From Deltaproteobacteria bacterium (lineage in GTDB: Bacteria; Desulfobacterota; GWC2-55-46): a stretch of 64,000 nucleotides of DNA. Below are positions 34,470 to 42,541 of this stretch, one piece after another. Position 1 is the stretch's first letter; the number at the start of each line of letters is the position of its first letter. A model generated the notes under the pieces. It was not told where the DNA came from and did not search any database. It saw only the letters and a program-made list of their open reading frames with translations. Position numbers and translations under genes: made by a program. The DNA is taken from the NCBI GenBank assembly GCA_016177845.1, contig JACOUO010000003.1, positions 273,367-337,366 of the forward strand. The letters run 5' to 3'.

Positions 34470-35599
34470 ATATCTTTTTCTTGCTCTAATGGCTTATTGT
34501 ATTTTTTCTTTTTAGAATTGATCTTGGTCACTAAATAATCATTCTCGTCCTGATAATAAGACGAGTTCTCAGTATGTTTTTTTAGAAATTCTTTGGCATC
34601 TCTGCAAAATTCAAGTACGACAGTATCATTTATAGAATCATAGCCTTTGAGTGCAGCGTAATTTGTCAGATAGCCCATGCCATTTAAAAATAAAGTGCTG
34701 ACGATAGGAACTCTCGACCTGCTAATATCTCTGATTATTCCTGTATAGTTACCATCACCGAACTTGACCTGTTCTATTTCAGCCCAAAGGGGATGGGTTT
34801 GCCACCTTGTACGATTTTTGGTTTTTTCTTCATAAGCAAGTCTTAACCATTTTTGAGTGCAATACAGCCATATGTCATTACTGCATTCACCTAATTCAAA
34901 AGCCTTGTTGATTGATAACTGCTTAAGGACTTCTCTTTTTAGCTGAAACTCAAGTCTCCAAACATTCAGGGTTTTATCCCATCCGTTTTTGCTCCAAAAG
35001 GCCATGAGGTAGTCTTTTTTGCTTTTTTCAATTTCGATGGTCTTGTTATAAAGCCTCGCTGATATATCACCACCGAGACCGATTGAGAAACCTGTAAATC
35101 TGTCCCCGCTCCAATGATTATTGAATCCCTTACTCCTTGTGATCCAAGATTTCTTATTTATAGCCGATAAATCAGTCTCAGTAATAAAATCTACAAAAAA
35201 ATCTGCCCTGCTTACTGTTTCTTCTTCAATCCCGTCTAAAAGTTCCTTCATAGTTCCTCTTAGTTGATTCATAGCTATAGAAACCCCGAAGCAGTTCAAG
35301 AGATCGCTTGATAGCTGAACGTATATAGTAGGAAGCATTTTCTTTTTGCTTGCTGATATCTGAATATGATACCAACTGTCAACAAGAACATAGGCATATC
35401 TTCCTTTGCCCCTGTCCTTGACCTCAAATGTATGCTCATCAATGGTGATTGTAGCCAGAGCCTGCACTTTTTCATCATCTGATTGAGCAAACAATTTCTT
35501 TTGTTCCAGCTCCTCTTTGAACCTTTCATTTAATGTCCCTTTGAAGGATAAATAGAGGCTATCTATGCCTTTGTGAACTTTTTTAAATATTTCAGTCAC
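34466..35599 (-). CDS. Replication initiation factor (Rep_trans-like, as in filamentous phages)
   Basis: 377 residues. SRADFFVDFITE, ARLYNKTIEI and VWRLEFQLKREVLKQL are arranged as in Rep_trans/replication initiation factor proteins (for example RstA-type proteins of inoviruses), which nick a double-strand origin and start rolling-circle replication. The C-terminus is Lys-rich. GTG start at 35599 with GGAGA upstream. Part of a rep-HTH-int operon. The call rests on recognised motifs, not on a search. Confidence 0.65.
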   Translation of the reverse strand: MTEIFKKVHKGIDSLYLSFKGTLNERFKEELEQKKLFAQSDDEKVQALATITIDEHTFEVKDRGKGRYAYVLVDSWYHIQISASKKKMLPTIYVQLSSDLLNCFGVSIAMNQLRGTMKELLDGIEEETVSRADFFVDFITETDLSAINKKSWITRSKGFNNHWSGDRFTGFSIGLGGDISARLYNKTIEIEKSKKDYLMAFWSKNGWDKTLNVWRLEFQLKREVLKQLSINKAFELGECSNDIWLYCTQKWLRLAYEEKTKNRTRWQTHPLWAEIEQVKFGDGNYTGIIRDISRSRVPIVSTLFLNGMGYLTNYAALKGYDSINDTVVLEFCRDAKEFLKKHTENSSYYQDENDYLVTKINSKKKKYNKPLEQEKDI

Positions 35600-35935
35600 T
35601 TACGATTTCTCCATGTAATTTGAGGGTGCTGTGTTACTAAGCGGCGCACCCTGGTTGATTTTACGCCTACGCTTCTGGCCTTATTCTCAGCTTTTGTGCT
35701 CTGCCAGCTCTTTTTAAAGACGGTTTCGCTTCGCTTACACCAAGGGGCGAAGCCCCTTGGTTATCCCCCGTTCGCTTCTGCCGACCTCGTGCCAATGCGC
35801 AACGGGAAAGCTCCTTAGCCCTGATTAGCGTTAGTGGCCGTTGCTGGTTGATAAGGGAAAATACCTTGTTGCCCTCAAACTGCCAATGTGCGCCCGCCCC
35901 GCAGTAGCGGGGCAGAACCCCCATTGGCGTAGCTC
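35600..35935. other. Hairpin-rich gene-free region, candidate rolling-circle origin
   Basis: 336 bp between rep and the small protein gene. AACCAAGGGGC-like arms form CCAAGGGGC-GAA-GCCCCTTGG (35740-35760). GCCCCGC-AGTA-GCGGGGC forms a second strong hairpin near 35896-35913, flanked by CCAATG and CATTGG arms. The GC-rich base content differs from the AT-rich element around it. Position just upstream of rep fits a double-strand and/or single-strand origin. Confidence 0.5.
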
Positions 35936-36190
35936 TTAGCCAGCGACTTTGTCTTGTGGCACTATAGACAGATAGAGTTTTCTATTTCGCTCTGAAATGC
36001 CTATTACAGTAAAGTTGACCACTTCGGTTTCCTTGTAGCTGTAGAATGTCTTTTTATCCAAGATCTGACCGATATACATATTTTTGTTGTTATCAGTATC
36101 TATAATGAAAAGCTCTGTTAGGAACTGGTTCCCACGCTTGGTCTCAATTTCCCTTTTTTCACATCCGATTATTGTTGCCCTTATTTGCAT
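35936..36190 (-). CDS. Small protein of the element, possibly ssDNA-binding
   Basis: 84 residues: MQIRATIIGCEKREIETKRG then alternating beta-like stretches ending VGQDKVAG-like. The size, beta-rich pattern and position upstream of rep recall the small ssDNA-binding proteins of filamentous phages (G5P/RstB type), but no firm motif is seen. ATG at 36190 is supported by AAAGGAGGTG; a GTG at 36199 lies within that site. Confidence 0.6.
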   Translation of the reverse strand: MQIRATIIGCEKREIETKRGNQFLTELFIIDTDNNKNMYIGQILDKKTFYSYKETEVVNFTVIGISERNRKLYLSIVPQDKVAG

Positions 36191-36217
36191 TCCTATCACC
36201 TCCTTTCCGCTCTGGCC

Positions 36218-36279
36218 TGAAATAAAAAAAGCCAGAATCGCTTGTTATTGGAAAGTGCTTAACAAGCAATCCTGGCTTT
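36218..36279 (-). terminator. Strong terminator on the minus strand inside the element
   Basis: AAAGCCAG...GCTTGTTA arms of 20 nt (36228-36247 and 36260-36279) pair with two G-U pairs on the minus strand, 12-nt loop, followed by a run of T (TTTTTTTATT). It separates the ribbon-helix-helix gene from the rep operon. Confidence 0.85.
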
Positions 36280-36402
36280 GGGATCGCGGGGAAAAAGTTA
36301 AATTAGCGGAGTCCCCTTTTGCTCCACTGCCTTCATAATATAATTAAAGTTTACACATGTCTTATATCTAATTTTAGCTGACTACTCTTGATTTCTATCA
36401 AG

Positions 36403-36693
36403 TCATTTTTCGTCCTCGATTTTTTTCCAGATTTTTTTGCCTTCGCCTTTGATCATTATTTCAATATCAACTAATCGGTCAATGTGTTTTAGAAAAGAGC
36501 CATAAAAGGCCAGATTATTCCTCAACCCGAATTCTGATTTTTTAAGATTGGGAATAGCCCTATTAAGATCCCGAATATAGGCCCGTATGACATAACCCAC
36601 ATTCAAATCAGGATCGCCGTATTCGCTCAGGGCTTTTCTGAGCTTTTCGAATTCCTCTTCATCGAGGCGCAGTGAGTAAGTCTTAAGTCCCAT
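36403..36693 (-). CDS. Ribbon-helix-helix (CopG/MetJ-like) protein
   Basis: 96 residues: MGLKTYSLRLDEEEFEKLRKAL is a CopG-like beta strand then helix; the rest is helical with ISLxxxI-like pattern. Such proteins on mobile elements repress replication/maintenance or act in plasmid relaxation. A strong terminator lies downstream. Confidence 0.7.
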   Translation of the reverse strand: MGLKTYSLRLDEEEFEKLRKALSEYGDPDLNVGYVIRAYIRDLNRAIPNLKKSEFGLRNNLAFYGSFLKHIDRLVDIEIMIKGEGKKIWKKIEDEK

Positions 36694-36862
36694 GCTAGTA
36701 ATTATTCTTATTACAAAAGAAATAATATGTCAAGAAAGAACTTTGAGTACCTACAAATAGATTTGTTATCCATCAACTTATATTATCTTATTAGTAGATC
36801 GAATTTGGCATTCTCTGCGGGAGGAGCATAAAAGCAGTTCAACTTAGAATAAAGTTCCAAAA

Positions 36863-38053
36863 TCATTTTCTCTTCTTCGGAGTTTTAGGGGGTTCTTTTT
36901 TACATTTATCAGAAGATGTTGGCTCTTCGTAAAACCAGAAGAAGCCATTGTTATGAGCCTTTTGGCATGTATCGATTTCGTCCAATAATGTAGAATGTTT
37001 CAGCTTATCAGCATTTGACTCCATTAAGCTAATATCATTTTCTATATCTTCTCTTGTAACTTCGCGATTTGTGCAGGCTACAGTAGGATAAGTAAGTATT
37101 ATTTTATCTTTTATTATATATGTATTTTTACAAGTATTTTGAGCAGCCTTATTGCAGGCTGGTTTCCATTTTTCATAATCACTATAGTATTCATTAACTC
37201 GCCAGTTTTCAGGGAATCGAGATTTAAGATCAAGCAAGCGCTTGATACGCTGTTCAGAAGGTTTTTCATTAATACATATTTTTTCGAACGATTCTCGAAA
37301 AGGTAAAATGGAACCATGAAAGTCTTTTATGAAATAAGGATCCATTTCAGAATCGTTTTTTTTAATAGAGAGTGGAGAAAAAGGAGATGATGTTGTTATA
37401 GTTATAAGTCTGCAAAATTGGTACATATCATTAAAAAAAACAGTTGCTCCTTTAATATCGGCTGTGTTTATTAAGTCCGGGTCGGCTTCAGAGACATCTA
37501 TTTTTTTTAATTCTATGTCTTTATTTAATTCATAATAGTACATATCACCATTTTCTGAGCCATAGTTTGAGCATATCTTTTTAAAATCATTACAGATTTT
37601 TGAGCTAGAAAAAGTTTTTTGATTAAAACAGTCGAGCGAATTAGAATAAAGAGAAATAGTTTTGTCAAAAATATCTTTTATTTGCTGTTCAGAGGCTGTT
37701 TCAATGTTAAAATTTTGAAAATGATAAGAAGGAATAAGTATATAAATACCAAATTTCTCATATAGGGAATTTATCAGGGATTCGTATTTTTCCCTATACT
37801 CATTAGCACGTTTTCCATTTTTGATATTTTTTGCTATTAGTTGATCTAATTTAGAAGCTTCTTGCATCAATTTTACAATTTCAGCAGTAACCTTTTTTGT
37901 ATTTTTTAGTTCCAAAATAACTTCTTGGTGATAATCCTTATATTTAGGCAATAAGTCATTATAGAGCTGATTCTCGCTCTCAGTTGCATACGCAGCTACA
38001 TAAAAAAACATTAAAAAAAATCCAGAAGCCAAGATAGTTAGCAAGTTTTTCAT
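36863..38053 (-). CDS. Exported cargo protein of the element, unknown function
   Basis: 396 residues with a signal peptide (MKNLLTILASGFFLMFFYVAAYA), AT-rich and unlike its surroundings in codon use. Mostly charged helical sequence with several Cys (CFNQ, SSKICNDFKKICSN, KPACNKAAQNTCKN, TCQKAHNN) and a Lys-rich end. No domain recognised. The ATG at 38053 has GGGAGG just before it; an earlier start at 38107 lacks such a site. Possibly an adsorption-like or toxin/immunity-like cargo, but nothing in the sequence decides. Confidence 0.7.
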   Translation of the reverse strand: MKNLLTILASGFFLMFFYVAAYATESENQLYNDLLPKYKDYHQEVILELKNTKKVTAEIVKLMQEASKLDQLIAKNIKNGKRANEYREKYESLINSLYEKFGIYILIPSYHFQNFNIETASEQQIKDIFDKTISLYSNSLDCFNQKTFSSSKICNDFKKICSNYGSENGDMYYYELNKDIELKKIDVSEADPDLINTADIKGATVFFNDMYQFCRLITITTSSPFSPLSIKKNDSEMDPYFIKDFHGSILPFRESFEKICINEKPSEQRIKRLLDLKSRFPENWRVNEYYSDYEKWKPACNKAAQNTCKNTYIIKDKIILTYPTVACTNREVTREDIENDISLMESNADKLKHSTLLDEIDTCQKAHNNGFFWFYEEPTSSDKCKKEPPKTPKKRK

Positions 38054-38180
38054 TGTACCTCCCAAAAAGATTGACTGTAATGGATTAATAATAGTCAAGA
38101 TATTCATGTAAGACTATCATTTTTTAATAGTGTTTGCGAATTTTTTATATGGGAAATTTAATAGGGGTTCACCCAAAGTT

Positions 38181-38201
38181 ACTGTGCTAAAATTGTGCTA
38201 A
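38181..38201 (+). repeat. Right arm-type repeat (tandem TGTGCTAA)
   Basis: Exact copy of 33189-33209, same orientation, 130 bp inside the right attachment repeat. Confidence 0.6.
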
Positions 38202-38330
38202 ATTTTGCCAAAACAGGCAAAAAATCAGAAAACAGACAATTTCTTTAACAGGTTCTAACTGCTTGATTTTTAAAGCAAAACGGGAAAACCAGCCATAAAT
38301 CAAGGAGTTGTGTTTTTGGGCTTTTTGCCC

Positions 38331-38385
38331 TTCGCAATCAGCAGGCCACCGGTTCGATCCCGGTACCCTCCACCAGAAAAATCAA
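38331..38385 (+). repeat. attR: right 55-bp attachment repeat
   Basis: Exact copy of 33098-33152, i.e. the 3' half of tRNA-Ala plus GAAAAATCAA. Marks the right end of the 5.2 kb element. Confidence 0.92.
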
Positions 38386-38417
38386 CCCCCCTGCGGTGAA
38401 ACCGCAGGGGGGTTTTT
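38386..38417 (+). terminator. Original tRNA-Ala terminator, displaced by the element
   Basis: CCCCCCTGCGGT (38386-38397), loop GAA, ACCGCAGGGGGG (38401-38412), then TTTTT. Directly abuts attR. Confidence 0.85.
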
Positions 38418-38419
38418 GG

Positions 38420-38458
38420 TTGACCGCGATTGTTTTTTCGTATATATTCAGGATATAC
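38420..38458 (+). promoter_or_regulatory. Promoter with palindrome upstream of the BrnT-BrnA gene
   Basis: TTGACC (38420-38425), 17-nt spacer, TATATT (38443-38448). GTATAT (38440-38445) and ATATAC (38453-38458) form an inverted repeat over the -10, as expected for toxin-antitoxin self-repression. Confidence 0.6.
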
Positions 38459-38462
38459 AATT

Positions 38463-39008
38463 ATGAAAAAGCAAGAAGACATTTTTTCAAATGTAGAAGG
38501 CTTTGACTGGGATAAGGGCAATATCATAAAGAATTGGGAAAGGCATAGTGTCGGCCATCTCGAATGCGAAGAAGCTTTTTTTAATGCACCGCTACTGGTA
38601 TATGATGACGCAGCCCATTCCATAGCAGAAGATCGTTTTTATATATTGGGGAGAACGGACAACAATCGGTTCCTTTTTATAATTTTTACAATAAGGAATC
38701 ATAAGGTAAGAGTAATATCAGCAAGATTTATGAAACAGCTGAAAAAAATACCTAAGTTTAAAAATGAAGAAGAGGAACGGGAGTTCTGGGCAACCCATGA
38801 CTCGGCTGAGTATATTGATTACTCCAAGGCAAAAAAAGGCCTCTTCCCTAATTTAAAGCCATCGACAAAGACAATATCCATTAGGCTGCCTGAATCTCTT
38901 GTGGAGCATATTAAAACACTGGCTAACAAGCGAGATGTGCCTTATCAATCTTTATTAAAGATTTTATTGGCTGAAAAAGTAGATGAGGAGCTTCATTCCG
39001 CAAAATAA
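38463..39008 (+). CDS. Single-chain BrnT toxin-BrnA/CopG antitoxin fusion
   Basis: 181 residues. The first part is a BrnT-like RNase toxin (FDWDKGNIIKNWERHSV, DRFYILGRTDNNR, VRVISARFM). The rest is a CopG/BrnA-type antitoxin (FKNEEEEREFWATHDSAEYID, then PSTKTISIRLPESLVEHI and DVPYQSLLKILL). In relatives the two are separate overlapping genes; here they read through as one frame with the last helices of BrnT apparently lost. ATG at 38463 rather than TTG at 38430. Sits 78 nt right of attR, outside the element. The fusion could be inactive, or a tethered, auto-inhibited form. Confidence 0.75.
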   Translation: MKKQEDIFSNVEGFDWDKGNIIKNWERHSVGHLECEEAFFNAPLLVYDDAAHSIAEDRFYILGRTDNNRFLFIIFTIRNHKVRVISARFMKQLKKIPKFKNEEEEREFWATHDSAEYIDYSKAKKGLFPNLKPSTKTISIRLPESLVEHIKTLANKRDVPYQSLLKILLAEKVDEELHSAK

Positions 39009-39154
39009 ATAAAAATCTTCAAAACCGCTATTTCGATTCGTGTGCTGAAATTGTGAGTTCTGGAAGTAAGCTGATTGTCGTTCATTTATCAAGCCCCCTT
39101 TGCTAATTTCCCCGTTTTTTAGTATATTATCCTCATTAAGAACCAAAGGTTATA

Positions 39155-40585
39155 ATGAGGACATTTCATCTATATTCCCCAAAGGATAATTTACTTAAGC
39201 CCTTGCTTATTGCGCTTGGGTTTTTCTTTGCCGCGGCGTTGGTAAAGGCAGGCATGCTGGTCTTTGCCGCAAATGGCCTTGCGGTCAAGCATTACCTTGA
39301 TATCGGTGAGAAGGCTTTCATAGTCTTTATGACTTTGGGAGCTGTTTTTCTTCTCCGCTGGATTATCGCAGACGCCCCTTTTAATTTACTTCGCAGGCAC
39401 ACGGTTGCGCCTCTTTTTAAGGCCATAATATCGCTGTTCCTTTATTTCGGCGCTATTATGTTCCTTTTAAACAGGCTGCTTGGCATCAATCTTCTTCCGC
39501 TTCTTACTACATCAGCCGTCCTTACAGGTATTATCGCCCTTTCATTGCAGGAGACGCTTAAAAACCTTTTTACAGGGCTTTGGATAAACATGGACAGGAT
39601 AGTGGCCAAAGGCGACTGGGTGAAGGTGGCTGAGAAAGAGGGCCAGATAGTTGATGTGACATGGCGGACGACAAGGATACTTACAAGGGATAACGACCTT
39701 ATCTATCTGCCGAACAGGTTTCTGGCAGAGGGCGTGCTTGAGAACTATACTTACCCCACGCCCATTCATATAGTTCAGGTCGATATAGGTGCGAGTTATA
39801 ACGACCCTCCGAACAAGGTGAAAGAGCTTCTTATGGATATTGCCATGGACACTCCGGATGTGCTCGTTGACCCTGTCCCTGAAGTGCTTGTGCTCAGTTA
39901 CGGGGATTTCTCCATCAATTACAGGCTGAGGGTCTGCATTAATGACTTTAACCTTGCGAGCAGGATAAAAAGCGACCTTAACAGCCGCATATGGTATGTG
40001 TTCAGAAGGCATGATGTAGAGATACCGTTCCCGATAAGGACGATTTATACAAGGACTGAGGCGAAGCAGCGGTCAACCGCAGAGATAATCTCATCATTTA
40101 AGGATATAAGCTTTTTAAAGATGCTCAAAGAGGATGAGCTTGCAAGGATTGCGGCTTCTGCGAGGGTTGAGTCATTCGGCGCAGGGGAAGCGATAGTAAA
40201 ACAGGGCGAGAAGGGCGATACCTGCTACATACTTAAAAAAGGCAGCGCGGATGTGCTGCTTAAGGATGTTCTTGAGAATGAGTCGCTTATAGCAACGGTA
40301 AAGGCAGGGGATTTCTTCGGAGAGATGAGCCTTTTGGCAGGAGAGCCGAGGAGCGCGACCGTCATAGCTAAAGAGGACTCTGCCTGCATAGTGATAGGCT
40401 CGCAGGAATTCCATGAGATATTCAGGGATAATCCGGAGATAGCTGAGAAGCTGAGCGAGATACTTGCGAAGCGTTCATCAGAGCTCAATCTTATAAAATC
40501 AAAAAATATCAGCAAGCTTCACGCTGAGACAGAAATACAGAAGAACATCCTTTCCAAGATAAAGACCTTTTTCAAGCTGTCCTGA
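39155..40585 (+). CDS. MscS-family mechanosensitive channel with cyclic-nucleotide-binding domain
   Basis: 476 residues. Four or so membrane segments (about 15-135), with the MscS pore helix ALSLQETLKNLFTGLWI (about 125-145), the beta domain VAKGDWVKVAEKEGQIVDVTWRTT and the alpha/beta domain, then a cyclic-nucleotide-binding domain (about 325-445; GDTCYILKKGSADVL, FFGEMSLLAGEPRSATV). Similar fusions (bCNG group) may be gated by cyclic nucleotides and do not always respond to tension. AAAGG ribosome site before ATG 39155. Confidence 0.92.
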   Translation: MRTFHLYSPKDNLLKPLLIALGFFFAAALVKAGMLVFAANGLAVKHYLDIGEKAFIVFMTLGAVFLLRWIIADAPFNLLRRHTVAPLFKAIISLFLYFGAIMFLLNRLLGINLLPLLTTSAVLTGIIALSLQETLKNLFTGLWINMDRIVAKGDWVKVAEKEGQIVDVTWRTTRILTRDNDLIYLPNRFLAEGVLENYTYPTPIHIVQVDIGASYNDPPNKVKELLMDIAMDTPDVLVDPVPEVLVLSYGDFSINYRLRVCINDFNLASRIKSDLNSRIWYVFRRHDVEIPFPIRTIYTRTEAKQRSTAEIISSFKDISFLKMLKEDELARIAASARVESFGAGEAIVKQGEKGDTCYILKKGSADVLLKDVLENESLIATVKAGDFFGEMSLLAGEPRSATVIAKEDSACIVIGSQEFHEIFRDNPEIAEKLSEILAKRSSELNLIKSKNISKLHAETEIQKNILSKIKTFFKLS

Positions 40586-40966
40586 CCTGTTTTTATTCAT
40601 AAGGTCATGCCATACTGCCAGATCGGGCCCTGAAAAACTTTGTTGAATCTAAAATGCCCTGTTTATATTTTTCATTCCTTTCTTGAAGGATGGAGACATT
40701 TGCCTGTCTTTTTCCGTACAGCTTCTATTTAGCCGCCCTGCGTCATAGTTTTCGCTTGCAACAACTTGAAAATAAAGTTAAACTATGCTGCCTTTAAGAC
40801 TTTAATTGAAAACAGGTTAAGAGGACGCGCTCTAACTTTTGTGCAGCTATTTAACCCCCGGGGGATGTAAAAGCTCTGGGGTTTTTTCTTTTATTTGCAG
40901 CTGTGTCTGCAGGAGGTCATAGTTGAAGGTTTCAGGAGCACAGATGAATGTCTCACGGAGGATTAG
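40586..40966 (+). promoter_or_regulatory. 381-bp spacer with promoter and attenuator-like hairpin before the monooxygenase
   Basis: TTGCAA (40756-40761), 17-nt spacer, TAAACT (40779-40784) form a promoter. Downstream, AACCCC (40853-40858) can pair with GGGGTT (40878-40883) ahead of a TTTTTTC run, leaving a leader with a terminator about 75-80 nt before the start codon. No known riboswitch consensus seen. Confidence 0.5.
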
Positions 40967-42439
40967 GTGAGCCATCCAATAATAATTCAGGGCGGTATGG
41001 GGGCAGGCGTTTCGGGGTGGCTTCTCGCCAACAGCGTTGCTAAAGCAGGACAGCTTGGAGTGGTATCAGGCACTGCCCTTGACATAATCCTTGTAAGAAG
41101 GCTTCAGGCAGGAGACCCGGGCGAACACATGAGGCGGGCTCTGGCGCATTTCCCAATCCCTGAGATAGCAAACAGAATAGTAGAAAAATATTATATAGAG
41201 GGCGGCAAGGCCGCGACCGATTCATTCAAGTCATGCTCCATGTTCTCCGCAAACCCTTCGATAGAGCTGCAGGAGCTGACGGTAGCAGCAAATTTTGTCG
41301 AGGTATATCTTGCAAAAGAGGGGCATAACGGAGTAGTAGGCATAAACTATCTTGAAAAGATACAGATGCCCAATATCTACTCCATTTACGGGGCAATGCT
41401 CGCAGGCGTGGATTATGTGCTTATGGGCGCGGGCATTCCGAGGGAGATTCCCGGAATCCTTGACAGATTGTCCAATCACGAAGAAGTATCCCTTTCCCTT
41501 AATGTGGACGGCGCGGACAAAGAAGACGATTTCAGGATGTTTTTTGACCCTAAGAAAGTGACAGGCAAGGAGCTTCCCGTTCTTAAACGCCCGAACTTCC
41601 TCGCCATTATCGCATCAGATATTCTCGCAATAACACTCGCAAAGAAATCAACCGGAAAAGTTGACGGATTCATCATAGAAGGCCCTATCGCAGGCGGACA
41701 CAACGCCATGCCCAGGGGGGCGCTGAAGCTCAGCGAAAGAGGCGAGCCCCTCTACGGCCCCAAGGATGTCGTTGACATTGAAAAGATAAAAGGCCTTGGG
41801 CTTCCGTTTTGGCTTGCAGGTTCATACGGCACAGCTGAAAAGCTCAAAGAGGCCCTGAATTCGGGAGCTGCCGGAGTTCAGGTGGGCACTGCGTTCGCAT
41901 TCTGCAAAGAGTCGGGCCTTACCGAAGAGATAAGGACCGCGCTTCTTGATAAAGTCATAAAAGGCACTGCGGATGTGTTCACTGACCCGCACGCATCCCC
42001 TACAAACTTTCCGTTCAAGGTCGTAAGGCTTGAAGGCACTAACTCGGAAGCGGATGTCTTTGAAGCAAGGCCGAGGATATGCGACCTTGGCTACCTGAGG
42101 CACCTTTATAAGAAAGAGGACGGTACTGTCGGGTACCGCTGCCCGTCAGAGCCTGTTGAAGTATATGTGAAAAGGGGAGGCAGCGCAGAGGATACCGTAG
42201 GCCGCAAATGCCTCTGTAACGGACTTATGGCAAATATAGGTCTTCCGCAGCTCAGGAAAGGCTATCTTGAAAAACCCCTCGTAACGGCAGGCGAGGACTT
42301 GAAGTATCTCGGGCGTTTCATCAAACAAGGTGAAAAAACCTACTCGGCAGTTGATGTAATCAACTCCATGCTTGAAAATAAAAATGCCGGCGCATCTGTT
42401 CCCTGCAGCAACGACCTTACAACAGAGGCAGGCATTTAA
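40967..42439 (+). CDS. Nitronate monooxygenase-like FMN protein
   Basis: 490 residues, TIM-barrel flavoprotein. IIIQGGMGAGVSGW and AGQLGVVSGTALD at the start, GFIIEGPIAGGHNA (with the His near the flavin) and GVQVGTAFAFCKESG later match the nitronate monooxygenase/2-nitropropane dioxygenase group. The C-terminal 100 residues (CPSEPVEVYV, GRKCLCNGLMANI) are extra compared with the 350-residue members. GTG start follows CGGAGGATTAG. Substrate unknown. Confidence 0.88.
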   Translation: MSHPIIIQGGMGAGVSGWLLANSVAKAGQLGVVSGTALDIILVRRLQAGDPGEHMRRALAHFPIPEIANRIVEKYYIEGGKAATDSFKSCSMFSANPSIELQELTVAANFVEVYLAKEGHNGVVGINYLEKIQMPNIYSIYGAMLAGVDYVLMGAGIPREIPGILDRLSNHEEVSLSLNVDGADKEDDFRMFFDPKKVTGKELPVLKRPNFLAIIASDILAITLAKKSTGKVDGFIIEGPIAGGHNAMPRGALKLSERGEPLYGPKDVVDIEKIKGLGLPFWLAGSYGTAEKLKEALNSGAAGVQVGTAFAFCKESGLTEEIRTALLDKVIKGTADVFTDPHASPTNFPFKVVRLEGTNSEADVFEARPRICDLGYLRHLYKKEDGTVGYRCPSEPVEVYVKRGGSAEDTVGRKCLCNGLMANIGLPQLRKGYLEKPLVTAGEDLKYLGRFIKQGEKTYSAVDVINSMLENKNAGASVPCSNDLTTEAGI

Positions 42440-42485
42440 TCCAGCCATTTATGGCGTGGAATCAATATTTAAAATAAATAAATTA

Positions 42486-42519
42486 AAAAGGGGCTGCGCA
42501 ATATTGCGCAGCCCCTTTT
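42486..42519. terminator. Perfect 34-bp palindrome, bidirectional terminator
   Basis: AAAAGGGGCTGCGCAAT joined to its exact inverse; serves the convergent monooxygenase and PsiE-like genes. Confidence 0.9.
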
Positions 42520-42541
42520 GTGTTTAGGGTTTCAGGTAAAT

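Noticed and set aside
35667..35924. Minus-strand frame of 85 codons in the element's hairpin region
   Set aside because: Coincides with the GC-rich hairpins of the candidate origin; its Arg/Ala-rich product looks like a by-product of that base composition.
38300..38623. Minus-strand frame of 107 codons across attR
   Set aside because: It reads the tRNA 3' half backwards (GGYRDRTGGLLIA is a well-known false translation of tRNA genes) and the complement of the toxin-antitoxin gene.
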